From the NCBI GenBank assembly GCA_020696915.1, contig JAJFMR010000043.1, positions 1 to 13,214 of the forward strand: a stretch of DNA of 13,214 nucleotides, written 5' to 3'. Below are positions 6,668-13,214 of this stretch, one piece after another. Source of the stretch: Rhizobiaceae bacterium (GTDB lineage Bacteria; Pseudomonadota; Alphaproteobacteria; Rhizobiales; Rhizobiaceae). A program made the translations under genes and the position numbers. Under the pieces are notes generated by a model. The model saw only the letters and a list, made by a program, of their open reading frames with translations, was not told the origin of the DNA and did no database searches. The stretch's first letter is position 1; every line of letters starts with the position of its first letter.

Positions 6668-7965
6668 CCATCGACAGCGCCGCCAGGGCAGTCGTGCCAA
6701 GAGAATCCGGAGACGACCTCGCCGCGCTGGCCGAGCGCATCTTTCGCGACGTCGCGGCTCTTTCTCCGGACGTGCAAGGGGTTTCGCGACCCGCCTACAG
6801 CGCAACGGAATCGAAGACGCTCGACTACATCGAGGCAGTGGCCCGCAGCCACCAGTTGCACACGTGGCGGGACGCCGGCGCCAATCTGGTCATCGGCGGC
6901 GCCAAGGATCGCACGCCCGATGCCGCCGCGGGCTATTTCGGCTCGCATGTGGATTCGGTGCCGCAAGGCGGCAATTTCGATGGTCTGGCAGGCGTGGTCG
7001 CGGCCCTTCTCACCCTCGTCGCCCTGCAAAGGGAGGGCGCTCAGCTACATACGCCACTGCGGGTCATTGCACTGAGGGGCGAGGAAAGCGCCTGGTACGG
7101 CCAGGCCTATATGGCCTCGCAGGCGCTGTTCGGGAAGCTCGGACCAAAGGCGCTCGCAACGCGGCGGCGCGACGGGAGCAAAGTGCTCGCCGAGGCAATG
7201 CGGGAGGTCGGAATCCCCGTCGACGACATCGCGGCCGGCCGGCCGCTGGTCGACGCCTCTTCTATCCGCTTCTTCCTGGAAACCCATATCGAACAGGGCC
7301 CTGTCCTGACCGATCGCCACTGGCCGGTGGCGGCAGTCACCGGCATCCGCGGCAATTTCAGGCACCGCGATATTCGTTGTATCGGCGAGGCCGGACATTC
7401 GGGCGCCGTGCCGCGATGGCTGCGCCGCGACGCGGTGTTCGCGACGTCCGAGCTGATCATGCGCATGGACGATCACTGGGCGACCATCCTCCAGCACGGC
7501 GGCGATCTCGTGCTCACCGCAGGCATATTCCAGACCGACGCGACGCACCACGCAATGTCGCGCATTCCTGGCGAGACCAGCTTCAGCTTCGAGGCCCGCA
7601 GCCAGGACCCCGCCACGCTGCTGGCGATCGAAGCCCTGCTTCACTCGGAATGCCGGATCATCGAGAAGGACCGCAAGGTCAGCTTCGTCTTCGACGACAT
7701 CGTCCGCGCCGAGCCGGCACAGCTTGACGCCGGCATGACGGCGAGCATCCTCGCCGCCTGCACCGCGGAGGGACTGCCCGCCGAGGCCATACCGAGCGGC
7801 GCCGGCCACGATGCCGCCGTGTTCGCGCAGGCCGGGATTCCCACCGGCATGATCTTCGTGCGCAACCGGAACGGATCCCACAATCCGAACGAGCACATGG
7901 ACCTCGCCGACCTCATGGCGGCGGTAGCGGTGATGCGCCGCGTCGCGAAGGAGCTGACGCAATGA
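6664..7965 (+). CDS. M20-family N-carbamoyl-L-amino acid amidohydrolase; candidate ureidosuccinase
   Basis: The 433-aa metalloenzyme belongs to the carbamoylase / allantoate amidohydrolase / beta-ureidopropionase branch of peptidase M20, which removes carbamoyl groups as CO2 and NH3. Metal-site residues are visible: His95 (GSHVDSVPQGG), Asp106 (NFDG), Glu140-Glu141 (RGEESAWYG), His208 in ETHIEQG, and His406 in GSHNPNEHM. The dimerisation-lid motif is GEAGHSGAVP, rather than the more usual GEA-N-HAGTTP. GTG 6664 overlaps the pyrD stop as GTGA and has GGGAGG seven bases upstream; the stop overlaps pyrC as ATGA. Sitting between dihydroorotate dehydrogenase and dihydroorotase, its natural substrate is most simply N-carbamoyl-L-aspartate, giving L-aspartate. 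Ureidoglycine, allantoate and other carbamoyl amino acids remain possible. Family is firm, substrate inferred. Confidence 0.85.
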   Translation: MTIDSAARAVVPRESGDDLAALAERIFRDVAALSPDVQGVSRPAYSATESKTLDYIEAVARSHQLHTWRDAGANLVIGGAKDRTPDAAAGYFGSHVDSVPQGGNFDGLAGVVAALLTLVALQREGAQLHTPLRVIALRGEESAWYGQAYMASQALFGKLGPKALATRRRDGSKVLAEAMREVGIPVDDIAAGRPLVDASSIRFFLETHIEQGPVLTDRHWPVAAVTGIRGNFRHRDIRCIGEAGHSGAVPRWLRRDAVFATSELIMRMDDHWATILQHGGDLVLTAGIFQTDATHHAMSRIPGETSFSFEARSQDPATLLAIEALLHSECRIIEKDRKVSFVFDDIVRAEPAQLDAGMTASILAACTAEGLPAEAIPSGAGHDAAVFAQAGIPTGMIFVRNRNGSHNPNEHMDLADLMAAVAVMRRVAKELTQ

Positions 7966-9011
7966 CCGACCGCATCGAGATTCGCCGTCCGGACGACTGG
8001 CACCTGCACGTGCGCGACGGAGCCATGCTGAAGGCGACGCTACCCCTCAGCGCCGGCGTATTCGGCCGTGCCATCATCATGCCGAACCTGAAGCCGCCCG
8101 TCCGCACGCTCGCCGATCTGCGCGACTATCGAAAGCGCATTGCAGCGGCCCTGCCGGCCGGCAGCAGCTTCCGGCCCCTGATGACCCTCTACCTGACGGA
8201 GGACACCGATGCCGGCGACATCCGGGCGGGCGCGCTGAGCGGCGAATTGACCGCCGTAAAGCTCTATCCGGCGGGCGCAACCACCAATTCCGACAGCGGT
8301 GTTCGCGACCTCGAGCGGGTGGAGAACGTCCTTGAAGCGATGCAGGATGCCGACGTTCCGCTGCTCGTCCATGGCGAGGTCACCGATCCCGATGTCGACA
8401 TCTTCGACCGGGAGGCCGTGTTCATCGAACGCGTCCTGGACCCGCTCCGCCGGCGGTACCCTGCCCTGCGCGTCGTGCTCGAGCACATCACTACGAGTGA
8501 GGGCGCGGGTTACGTCATGAGCAATGCCGGCAGGCTCGCCGCCACCATCACGCCGCATCACCTGATGATCAATCGAACCGACATCTTTCGCGGCGGCATC
8601 AGGCCGCACCTCTACTGCCTGCCGGTCGCCAAGCGCGAAAAACATCGGCTGGCGCTGCGGCGCGCCGCCACCTCCGGAGCCGACTGCTTTTTCCTGGGGA
8701 CGGATTCGGCTCCCCATCCGGTGCACGAGAAGGAAAGCGACTGCGGCTGCGCAGGAGTCTTTTGCGCCCCGGTTGCCATGGCATGCGTGGCGCAGGTGTT
8801 CGACGAGGAGGATGCGCTGGACAGGCTGGAGGGCTTCGCGTCCCGCCATGGGCCCGCCTTCTATGGCCTGCCGGTCAACGACGACACCATTTGGCTCGAG
8901 CGCAAATCACCGGAGGAAAGCGCCTTCCGCGATGTTGAAACGGAAGCGAAAGAGCGGGTAAGGGTGTTCCGCCCCGATGCCGGACTGCACTGGTCCGTCG
9001 CCGACCGCTGA
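7962..9011 (+). CDS. pyrC: Dihydroorotase (Escherichia coli PyrC type)
   Basis: A cytosolic zinc amidohydrolase that interconverts N-carbamoyl-L-aspartate and L-dihydroorotate; the equilibrium is reversible. Its 349 aa match the short E. coli-type enzyme, not the longer ~430-aa form. All metal ligands are present: His14 and His16 in RPDDWHLHVRDG, the carboxylated Lys100 in AVKLYPAGATTNS, His137 (LVHGEV), His175 (EHITT) and Asp248 (GTDSAPH). The ATG overlaps the stop of the M20 gene. Placement directly after a carbamoyl hydrolase suggests ring opening followed by decarbamoylation. A biosynthetic role alongside it is also possible. It is 29 bp from pyrE. Confidence 0.95.
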   Translation: MTDRIEIRRPDDWHLHVRDGAMLKATLPLSAGVFGRAIIMPNLKPPVRTLADLRDYRKRIAAALPAGSSFRPLMTLYLTEDTDAGDIRAGALSGELTAVKLYPAGATTNSDSGVRDLERVENVLEAMQDADVPLLVHGEVTDPDVDIFDREAVFIERVLDPLRRRYPALRVVLEHITTSEGAGYVMSNAGRLAATITPHHLMINRTDIFRGGIRPHLYCLPVAKREKHRLALRRAATSGADCFFLGTDSAPHPVHEKESDCGCAGVFCAPVAMACVAQVFDEEDALDRLEGFASRHGPAFYGLPVNDDTIWLERKSPEESAFRDVETEAKERVRVFRPDAGLHWSVADR

Positions 9012-9040
9012 GGCCGGGCGCTCGTTTACGGAGAACCATC

Positions 9041-9733
9041 GTGACGAACTTCCCGGACAAGGACCTGATCGCGGAACTGACGTCGAAGATGCTGCTGGAA
9101 GTCAAGGCGGTGCACTTCCGGGCCGACGAACCGTTTCGGTTCACTTCGGGTTGGGCCAGTCCGGTGTATATCGATTGCCGGAAGCTCATATCCTATCCGC
9201 GCGTGCGCAACACGCTGATGGATTTTGCCGCGTCCACGATCCTCAGGAACATCGGGTTCGAATCGCTCGATGCGATCGCCGGAGGCGAGACGGCGGGTAT
9301 TCCGTTCGCGGCATGGATCGCCGACCGGCTGTCGATGCCCATGCAGTATGTGCGAAAGAAGCCGAAGGGGTTCGGCCGGGACGCCCAGATCGAGGGCGAT
9401 TTCCGCGAAGGATCGCGAATCGTGCTGGTGGAGGATCTCTCGACGGATGGCCGCAGCAAGATCCGCTTCTGCGAGGCGTTGCGGGCGGCCGGGCTGCGCG
9501 TCGAGCATACATTCGTCATCTTCCATTACGACATCTTCCCCGAAACCAAGCAGACGCTGAAGGATTTCGGCCTCGAGATGCACGCCCTCGCAACGTGGTG
9601 GGACGTCCTGAAAGTGGCGCGCGGGCAAGGCTATTTCGACGACGCGACGCTGCGCGAGGTCGAGTCCTTTCTGAACAACCCGATGGCATGGTCGGCGGCC
9701 CATGGCGGCGCCAGCACCTTCCCGCATTCCTAG
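9041..9733 (+). CDS. pyrE: Orotate phosphoribosyltransferase
   Basis: Transfers ribose 5-phosphate from PRPP to orotate, making OMP for UMP synthesis. It has 230 aa, typical of the alphaproteobacterial form. Landmarks are FTSGWASPVYIDCRKL (34-49), GGETAGIPFAA (81-91), the flexible catalytic loop RKKPKGFG (105-112), and the PRPP site IVLVEDLSTDGRSK (127-140) with Glu131, Asp132 and Asp136. GTG 9041 has GGAGA six bases upstream. In this cluster it would channel imported or internally made orotate into nucleotides, the only step in the operon that commits to synthesis. No pyrF follows. Whether this is the only pyrE in the genome cannot be seen here. Confidence 0.95.
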   Translation: MTNFPDKDLIAELTSKMLLEVKAVHFRADEPFRFTSGWASPVYIDCRKLISYPRVRNTLMDFAASTILRNIGFESLDAIAGGETAGIPFAAWIADRLSMPMQYVRKKPKGFGRDAQIEGDFREGSRIVLVEDLSTDGRSKIRFCEALRAAGLRVEHTFVIFHYDIFPETKQTLKDFGLEMHALATWWDVLKVARGQGYFDDATLREVESFLNNPMAWSAAHGGASTFPHS

Positions 9734-9742
9734 GAGCAAGTC

Positions 9743-10057
9743 ATGTTGAACGACGTCAGGCGGATCGTGGACGAAGGCCATCTCGGCGTTCGCACCTACG
9801 AACAGTTCGTTCAGGGGTGCCTGCAGCGGGCCGCCGCAGGCGATCCGGAGGCGGTCAGCCTTTTCGTGTTCGCCAAACTGGTGCAGCCGTTCAGCGACTA
9901 TTATTTCGACCAGGCGTTGAGCGAGGCCAGGGCGGTCAGTTTTCGCAACCAGCTGCTGGCTGGTCTGGATGCTTACGAGGCGGCGGCCACTCTCGAGGAA
10001 AAACAGGCCGTTCTGCGCGACGCGATCCGGAAGGGACTTGAGGGCTTTGAACCGTGA
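9743..10057 (+). CDS. Conserved-looking small protein of unknown function at the operon end
   Basis: I do not recognise this 104-aa protein. It has no signal peptide or membrane segment. The sequence is charged and Ala/Leu-rich, and looks largely alpha-helical (LLAGLDAYEAAATLEEKQAV, then LRDAIRKGLEGF), with an aromatic stretch FAKLVQPFSDYYFDQ near 53-67. Codon use is like the neighbouring genes, and the start has a good AGGAG (9732-9736) six bases upstream that overlaps the pyrE stop, so it is very likely a real gene co-translated with pyrE. A role as an assembly, regulatory or flux-control partner of the pyrimidine enzymes is possible, but nothing in the sequence shows it. Confidence 0.75.
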   Translation: MLNDVRRIVDEGHLGVRTYEQFVQGCLQRAAAGDPEAVSLFVFAKLVQPFSDYYFDQALSEARAVSFRNQLLAGLDAYEAAATLEEKQAVLRDAIRKGLEGFEP

Positions 10058-10114
10058 TCCCGAAGGAATCCACGGCCTCGGATGAAGCATGCCTGGGATC
10101 GGTTCTGCATAGGC

Positions 10115-10146
10115 CCTGATTTAATTATCGTTCAGCTCAGGCTTTT
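10115..10146 (+). terminator. Weak terminator candidate for the pyrimidine operon
   Basis: CCTGA (10115-10119) can pair with TCAGG (10137-10141), followed by TTTT (10143-10146). The stem is short and the loop is 17 bases, so termination would be inefficient or Rho-assisted. Confidence 0.25.
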
Positions 10147-10338
10147 CGGTGCCGGCCGGAGAGCGTTTTCACGACCGTACTCGGCGTTGCCGTCAGAGAG
10201 GCAGAACGACGCCGCTTCCCGTTTGCTGACACCAGGCCGGCCCGACGGGTCCTGGCGGAAGACGGCGTGACCGCCGATTGTGCGCCCGCAAGCTCACGCC
10301 GCACTGTTGGTGCGAAGCGGCGCCTTGGTGAGAACGAC

Positions 10339-10392
10339 AGAAAAAGAACCCCGCCCGGGCCAGAGGGGGGGGAAAAGCCGGCCCGAACGGGG
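10339..10392 (-). terminator. Minus-strand intrinsic terminator downstream of the response regulator
   Basis: Read on the minus strand, CCCCG-TT-CGGGCC pairs with GGCCCG-GG-CGGGG (plus-strand arms 10380-10392 and 10349-10361) around an 18-base loop, with one 2x2 internal mismatch. A U-rich TTCTTTTTCT tract follows (plus 10348 down to 10339). It lies about 155 bases past the response-regulator stop. The loop contains eight consecutive C on the transcribed RNA, which is unusual. Confidence 0.65.
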
Positions 10393-10546
10393 TAGGTCGT
10401 ACTAACCTCGCCTGCCTAGCACCCACGAATTCGCCGGGAAATCCGGTGTTCACCCTAGACGCCCCGGAATCTTACCTGATGCAATCGTCGTGCAGGCCAG
10501 ATGCCGTTCCGCTCCACCGCCTGGGAAGCTGACCGCGCCCTCCGGT

Positions 10547-11194
10547 TCACGGCTCTATCAGACGATTGCGTATGGCATAGCGGGTGAGATCGACCGCCGA
10601 ACGCAAATTGAGCTTCTTCATCGCCGAGGTCCGATGCGAATCGACGGTCTTCATGCTGACGCCCCAACGCGCGGCAATGTTCTTGTTGGACTGACCCTCG
10701 GCGACAAGCTGCACCACCTCCCGCTCCCGGGATGTGAGCGTCTGCGATGCAAACGCCTTCTCGGCGTTGAGAAAGTCATCCAGCAGGCACTCGGTCACGC
10801 GCTGCGAGAAATAGGGCCTGCCTTTCTCGAGGGCTTCGACGGCGGCCAAAAGCTTCGCGTCGTCCTCGCTTTTCAGGAGATAGCCCCGGGCCCAGACTTT
10901 CAGCGCATCCCTGATGAGCATCTCGTCTTCATGCATCGTGTACATGAGCACCTGGGTTTTTGGACTGCCGGCAATCACCTTGCGCGCCGCCTCGAGCCCG
11001 TTCAGCACCGGCAGGGAATAGTCGAGGATCGCAATGTCGGGCAGGTGCGAGAGCACCAGCTTGACCGCGTCCTCGCCATTGTCAGCCTCGGCACAGACAT
11101 GCCAGCCGGTCCTGGCTTCGAGAATCGCCCTTATGCCGGTGCGAATGATGTGATGATCGTCCGCTATCAGGATCTTCAATGATCGCGCTGTCAT
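10547..11194 (-). CDS. NarL/FixJ-family response regulator (receiver plus LuxR-type HTH)
   Basis: A 215-aa transcription factor phosphorylated by its partner kinase. The receiver domain (about 6-122) has the acidic pair Asp12-Asp13, phospho-acceptor Asp58 in ILDYSLP, Thr86 and Lys108 (GYLLKSED). A linker leads to a LuxR HTH (about 152-213): LTSREREVVQLVAEGQSNKN, then IAARWGVSMKTVDSHRTSAMKKL. Its ATG overlaps the kinase stop as ATGA, so the two are translationally coupled. Target genes are unknown; the genes converge on the pyrimidine operon and share no promoter with it, so a functional link is not shown. Confidence 0.93.
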   Translation of the reverse strand: MTARSLKILIADDHHIIRTGIRAILEARTGWHVCAEADNGEDAVKLVLSHLPDIAILDYSLPVLNGLEAARKVIAGSPKTQVLMYTMHEDEMLIRDALKVWARGYLLKSEDDAKLLAAVEALEKGRPYFSQRVTECLLDDFLNAEKAFASQTLTSREREVVQLVAEGQSNKNIAARWGVSMKTVDSHRTSAMKKLNLRSAVDLTRYAIRNRLIEP

Positions 11195-12966
11195 CGCCTG
11201 CCGGCCCGCAGCATTCGCTGTCCGCCGTCAGCGGGTACTTCGTACGCTGCGGGCGCGTTTGCCGTGTCGCCCGTCCCATGATCACTGCCGGCCAAAGGAA
11301 AGCGCATGTGAACGGTCGTCCCGTCGCCCTCGGCGCTGTTCAACTCGATCTTGCCGCCGCTCCGCCACACGAAGTCGCGCACCTGGCTGAGACCGAGGCC
11401 GTTGCCGTGCCCGGCCTGCTTGGTGGTGAAAAAGGGGTCGAAGGCATGTTTCAGAACATTCCGAGGCATTCCTGGGCCGTCGTCACTGACACTGATTTGC
11501 GCCCACCGCTCATTTGCTTCCCAGTCGACCGTTCGCAAATCGATCCTGACCGTGCCGCCGTCCGGCATTGCGTCGCGCGAATTGATGATCAGGTTGACCA
11601 GCGCGGCCTGGAGGTGGAAAGGGTCGACCGAGCAAATTACCGCGGTGCTCCCGAGCGACGCCTTGACCCTGACTTGCGCTCCGGCGGCGCGCCTGCACAC
11701 GGGCAGGCTCCTTTCCATCAAGTCGCCGACATCGACGGGTTCAGGTCGCAACTCGCCACTTCGTCCCCGGGCGAGCAACTGGTTGATCATGTCGCGGGCG
11801 GAGGCCAGGGCCAGATCTATCTCGTCCAGCAGCTTCACGGCACCTGCCCGATTCTTCACTGCCGGGCGCAGCAGCAACACGGCGGAACGAACGATCCTCT
11901 CCAAATTGCCGAGGTCGTGAGCCATGCCGCTGGAAAAGCGCCCGATCGTTTCGAGCCGGCGCGCCTCCTCGAGCCGCGTCCTCGCCATTTCCTCGCGCCG
12001 CCGATGCCGCCGCGAAAGACTGTCGAGGACGACCAGGACGGCCAGCAGGATTGCAGCCCCTATGACGAGAGCCGTCGCGTGGGAAACCCAGGGCCGCATG
12101 ACACCGCCCTCGTCCAGGCTCACAGTAGCGACGATCGGCGCGTCGTCGAGTTTGCGATAACCTACAAGGCGGTCGACACCGTCGATCGGGCTCGCAGACC
12201 AGAAAACACCGGACTTGTGCCGCTTCAACCGGCTTCGGAACGGCTCCAGCGAGGCGAAGTGCCTTCTCATGGCGCCTTCGTTCCGAGGAGATCGGGCCAG
12301 CAACGCACCGTCCTCGAGGAAAAGCGCAATCGTTCCGTCGCCGACCCAGAGCTGCCGATAGAACTGTTCGAAGTAGAGCGGCTCCATGGCCGCCACGACG
12401 ACCCCCCAGAAACCACCGCCCGCCGCCTCGATCCGGCGGCTCACTCCGGAAAACCAGATGCCGAGTGAACGGCTCTGCAGCGGATGAGAGATATACAGGC
12501 CGGCGGCGGGATCATCCCGATGGGCCCTGAAATATGTCCTGTCCGCAAGGCTCACCCGCGGCGTCGTCGGAAAGTCCGAGTCATGGGAGATGTAGCCGTC
12601 CGGTTCAATGACGAACAGCGCCCGGACATAGGGCAGCGCTGCCAGTCTCCTGAGCAAGTCCGCCCGAAAGCCCGCATCGTTGTCTGCCAGGGCAGGATTG
12701 TGCTCGAGGTCGTGAACGATGCTCTGGAGGCTGAGGTCGACAGACTGGATCGTCCTGGCCGTCTGTTCGGCAATGACATGGGTCAGGTTCTGAACCGAGC
12801 GTTCGGCGTTCTGCCTCGTCATGGTGTAGCTGCGCCACAGCTCGAATGCGAGCAGGCCGATTATGCAAAACACGAGAAGCGGGACCGGCCCGGAGACACC
12901 CGCCCATAGCCTCGCTTTCCGCCATGTCGTCAACGCGGCTCCGGGATGAAAGTAGCGTCGGGCCAT
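11191..12966 (-). CDS. Membrane sensor histidine kinase with periplasmic Cache-type domain
   Basis: A 591-aa kinase, cognate to the overlapping response regulator. There is a short basic N-terminus, TM1 at about 27-44, and a periplasmic region 45-290 that resembles a double Cache sensor (FVIEPDGYISHDSD near 118-131, SLADRTYFRAH near 139-149, IWFSGVSRRI near 170-179). TM2 follows at about 294-314. The phospho-acceptor helix reads GRFSSGMAHDLGNLERI with His350. The ATPase domain has the N box LVNLIINSRDAM (456-467), DDGPGM (495-500), DPFFTTK (510-516) and GNGLGL (521-526). Related kinases have HDFNN or HELNQ where this one has HDLGN. ATG 12966 is the first start after an upstream stop, although its ribosome site is poor; the frame before it has no start codon. 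Cache sensors often bind small organic ligands; this one is unknown. Confidence 0.9.
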   Translation of the reverse strand: MARRYFHPGAALTTWRKARLWAGVSGPVPLLVFCIIGLLAFELWRSYTMTRQNAERSVQNLTHVIAEQTARTIQSVDLSLQSIVHDLEHNPALADNDAGFRADLLRRLAALPYVRALFVIEPDGYISHDSDFPTTPRVSLADRTYFRAHRDDPAAGLYISHPLQSRSLGIWFSGVSRRIEAAGGGFWGVVVAAMEPLYFEQFYRQLWVGDGTIALFLEDGALLARSPRNEGAMRRHFASLEPFRSRLKRHKSGVFWSASPIDGVDRLVGYRKLDDAPIVATVSLDEGGVMRPWVSHATALVIGAAILLAVLVVLDSLSRRHRRREEMARTRLEEARRLETIGRFSSGMAHDLGNLERIVRSAVLLLRPAVKNRAGAVKLLDEIDLALASARDMINQLLARGRSGELRPEPVDVGDLMERSLPVCRRAAGAQVRVKASLGSTAVICSVDPFHLQAALVNLIINSRDAMPDGGTVRIDLRTVDWEANERWAQISVSDDGPGMPRNVLKHAFDPFFTTKQAGHGNGLGLSQVRDFVWRSGGKIELNSAEGDGTTVHMRFPLAGSDHGTGDTANAPAAYEVPADGGQRMLRAGRR

Positions 12967-13080
12967 CTGCTTGCCGCGCCTGACGAAAAGCCAGTCTTTC
13001 GACCATTCACCCTGCCAGACGGGACGCCAAGGCTTGCGATTTCCGTGCAGCAGTTGCGTAAGCTCCGACCGCGAGCCATC

Positions 13081-13096
13081 TCGGGTGTTTACCCGA
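13081..13096. promoter_or_regulatory. Palindrome upstream of the histidine kinase gene
   Basis: TCGGGT-GTTT-ACCCGA, perfect 6-bp arms around four bases, lies 115 bases upstream of the kinase start. It could be an operator or a leader hairpin. No clear promoter pair was identified around it, and the rest of 12967-13214 shows no gene. Confidence 0.35.
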
Positions 13097-13214
13097 TACT
13101 GCGCAGCCTTCCGAAAATTAGCAAATGATTGCTGCTACCTCAATTCCGGCAAAGCATCGGGAAAGCTCGGTGTGCCGAAATCGCTGTTGGATTGAACGCG
13201 GCGCGGCTCACAGC

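Larger units (their letters stand above)
10058..10546. other. Intergenic region between the operon and the two-component genes
   Basis: About 490 bases between the 3' ends of convergent transcription units. No credible coding frame is seen. It holds a weak plus-strand terminator candidate (10115-10146) and a clear minus-strand terminator (10339-10392). The part at 10393-10546, between the response-regulator stop and its terminator, could be a long 3' UTR or contain a small RNA; no clear promoter is visible. Confidence 0.6.

Noticed and set aside
4890..9733. A plain de novo pyrimidine biosynthesis operon.
   Set aside because: Not excluded, but less likely: carAB, pyrB and pyrF are missing, while an importer and a carbamoyl-amino-acid hydrolase that would destroy the pathway intermediate are present.
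11179..12468. Long plus-strand open frame opposite the histidine kinase.
   Set aside because: Antisense shadow; the minus strand has all kinase motifs.
1..13214. CRISPR arrays, tRNA or rRNA genes, transposases, insertion-sequence ends.
   Set aside because: No regularly spaced repeats, no cloverleaf or rRNA signatures and no transposase motifs were seen on either strand.

Overview
The window is G+C-rich DNA with tightly packed genes, several GTG starts and 4-base ATGA/GTGA overlaps. Protein flavour (alphaproteobacterial-type OPRTase, XRE-type regulator, TRAP genes, dCache kinase with a FixJ/NarL-type regulator) suggests an alphaproteobacterium, most likely Hyphomicrobiales/Rhizobiales. That assignment rests on family resemblance only.

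Layout. (1) 1-338, minus: the N-terminal third of D-alanine--D-alanine ligase, running off the left edge. (2) 339-948: about 610 bases with no convincing gene. (3) 949-1860, plus: an XRE-family HTH regulator with a long C-terminal sensor-like region. (4) 1861-1977: a short intergenic region with a perfect 14-bp palindrome (TCTCAA-TT-TTGAGA) just upstream of a sigma70-like promoter. (5) 1978-10057, plus: nine genes in one direction, namely dctP, dctQ, dctM (TRAP transporter), pyrK and pyrD (class 1B dihydroorotate dehydrogenase), an M20-type N-carbamoyl amino acid amidohydrolase, pyrC (dihydroorotase), pyrE (orotate phosphoribosyltransferase) and an unrecognised 104-aa protein. A strong intrinsic terminator lies between dctP and dctQ. 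(6) 10058-10546: intergenic, with a minus-strand terminator. (7) 10547-12966, minus: a two-component pair (dCache histidine kinase, then LuxR-type response regulator), overlapping by 4 bases. (8) 12967-13214: upstream region of the kinase, with a 16-bp palindrome.

The main result is the plus-strand cluster. It combines the middle steps of pyrimidine synthesis with a solute importer and a carbamoyl-amino-acid hydrolase, and has no carAB, pyrB or pyrF inside it. The simplest reading is an orotate (or dihydroorotate / N-carbamoyl-aspartate) utilisation operon. TRAP uptake would be followed by orotate -> dihydroorotate (PyrDK run in reverse with NADH), -> N-carbamoyl-L-aspartate (PyrC in the ring-opening direction), -> L-aspartate + CO2 + NH3 (M20 amidohydrolase acting as ureidosuccinase). 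PyrE would provide a branch from orotate to OMP. This matches the fermentative orotate pathway known biochemically from Zymobacterium (Clostridium) oroticum. The substrate and direction are inferred from gene content and are not proven by the sequence.
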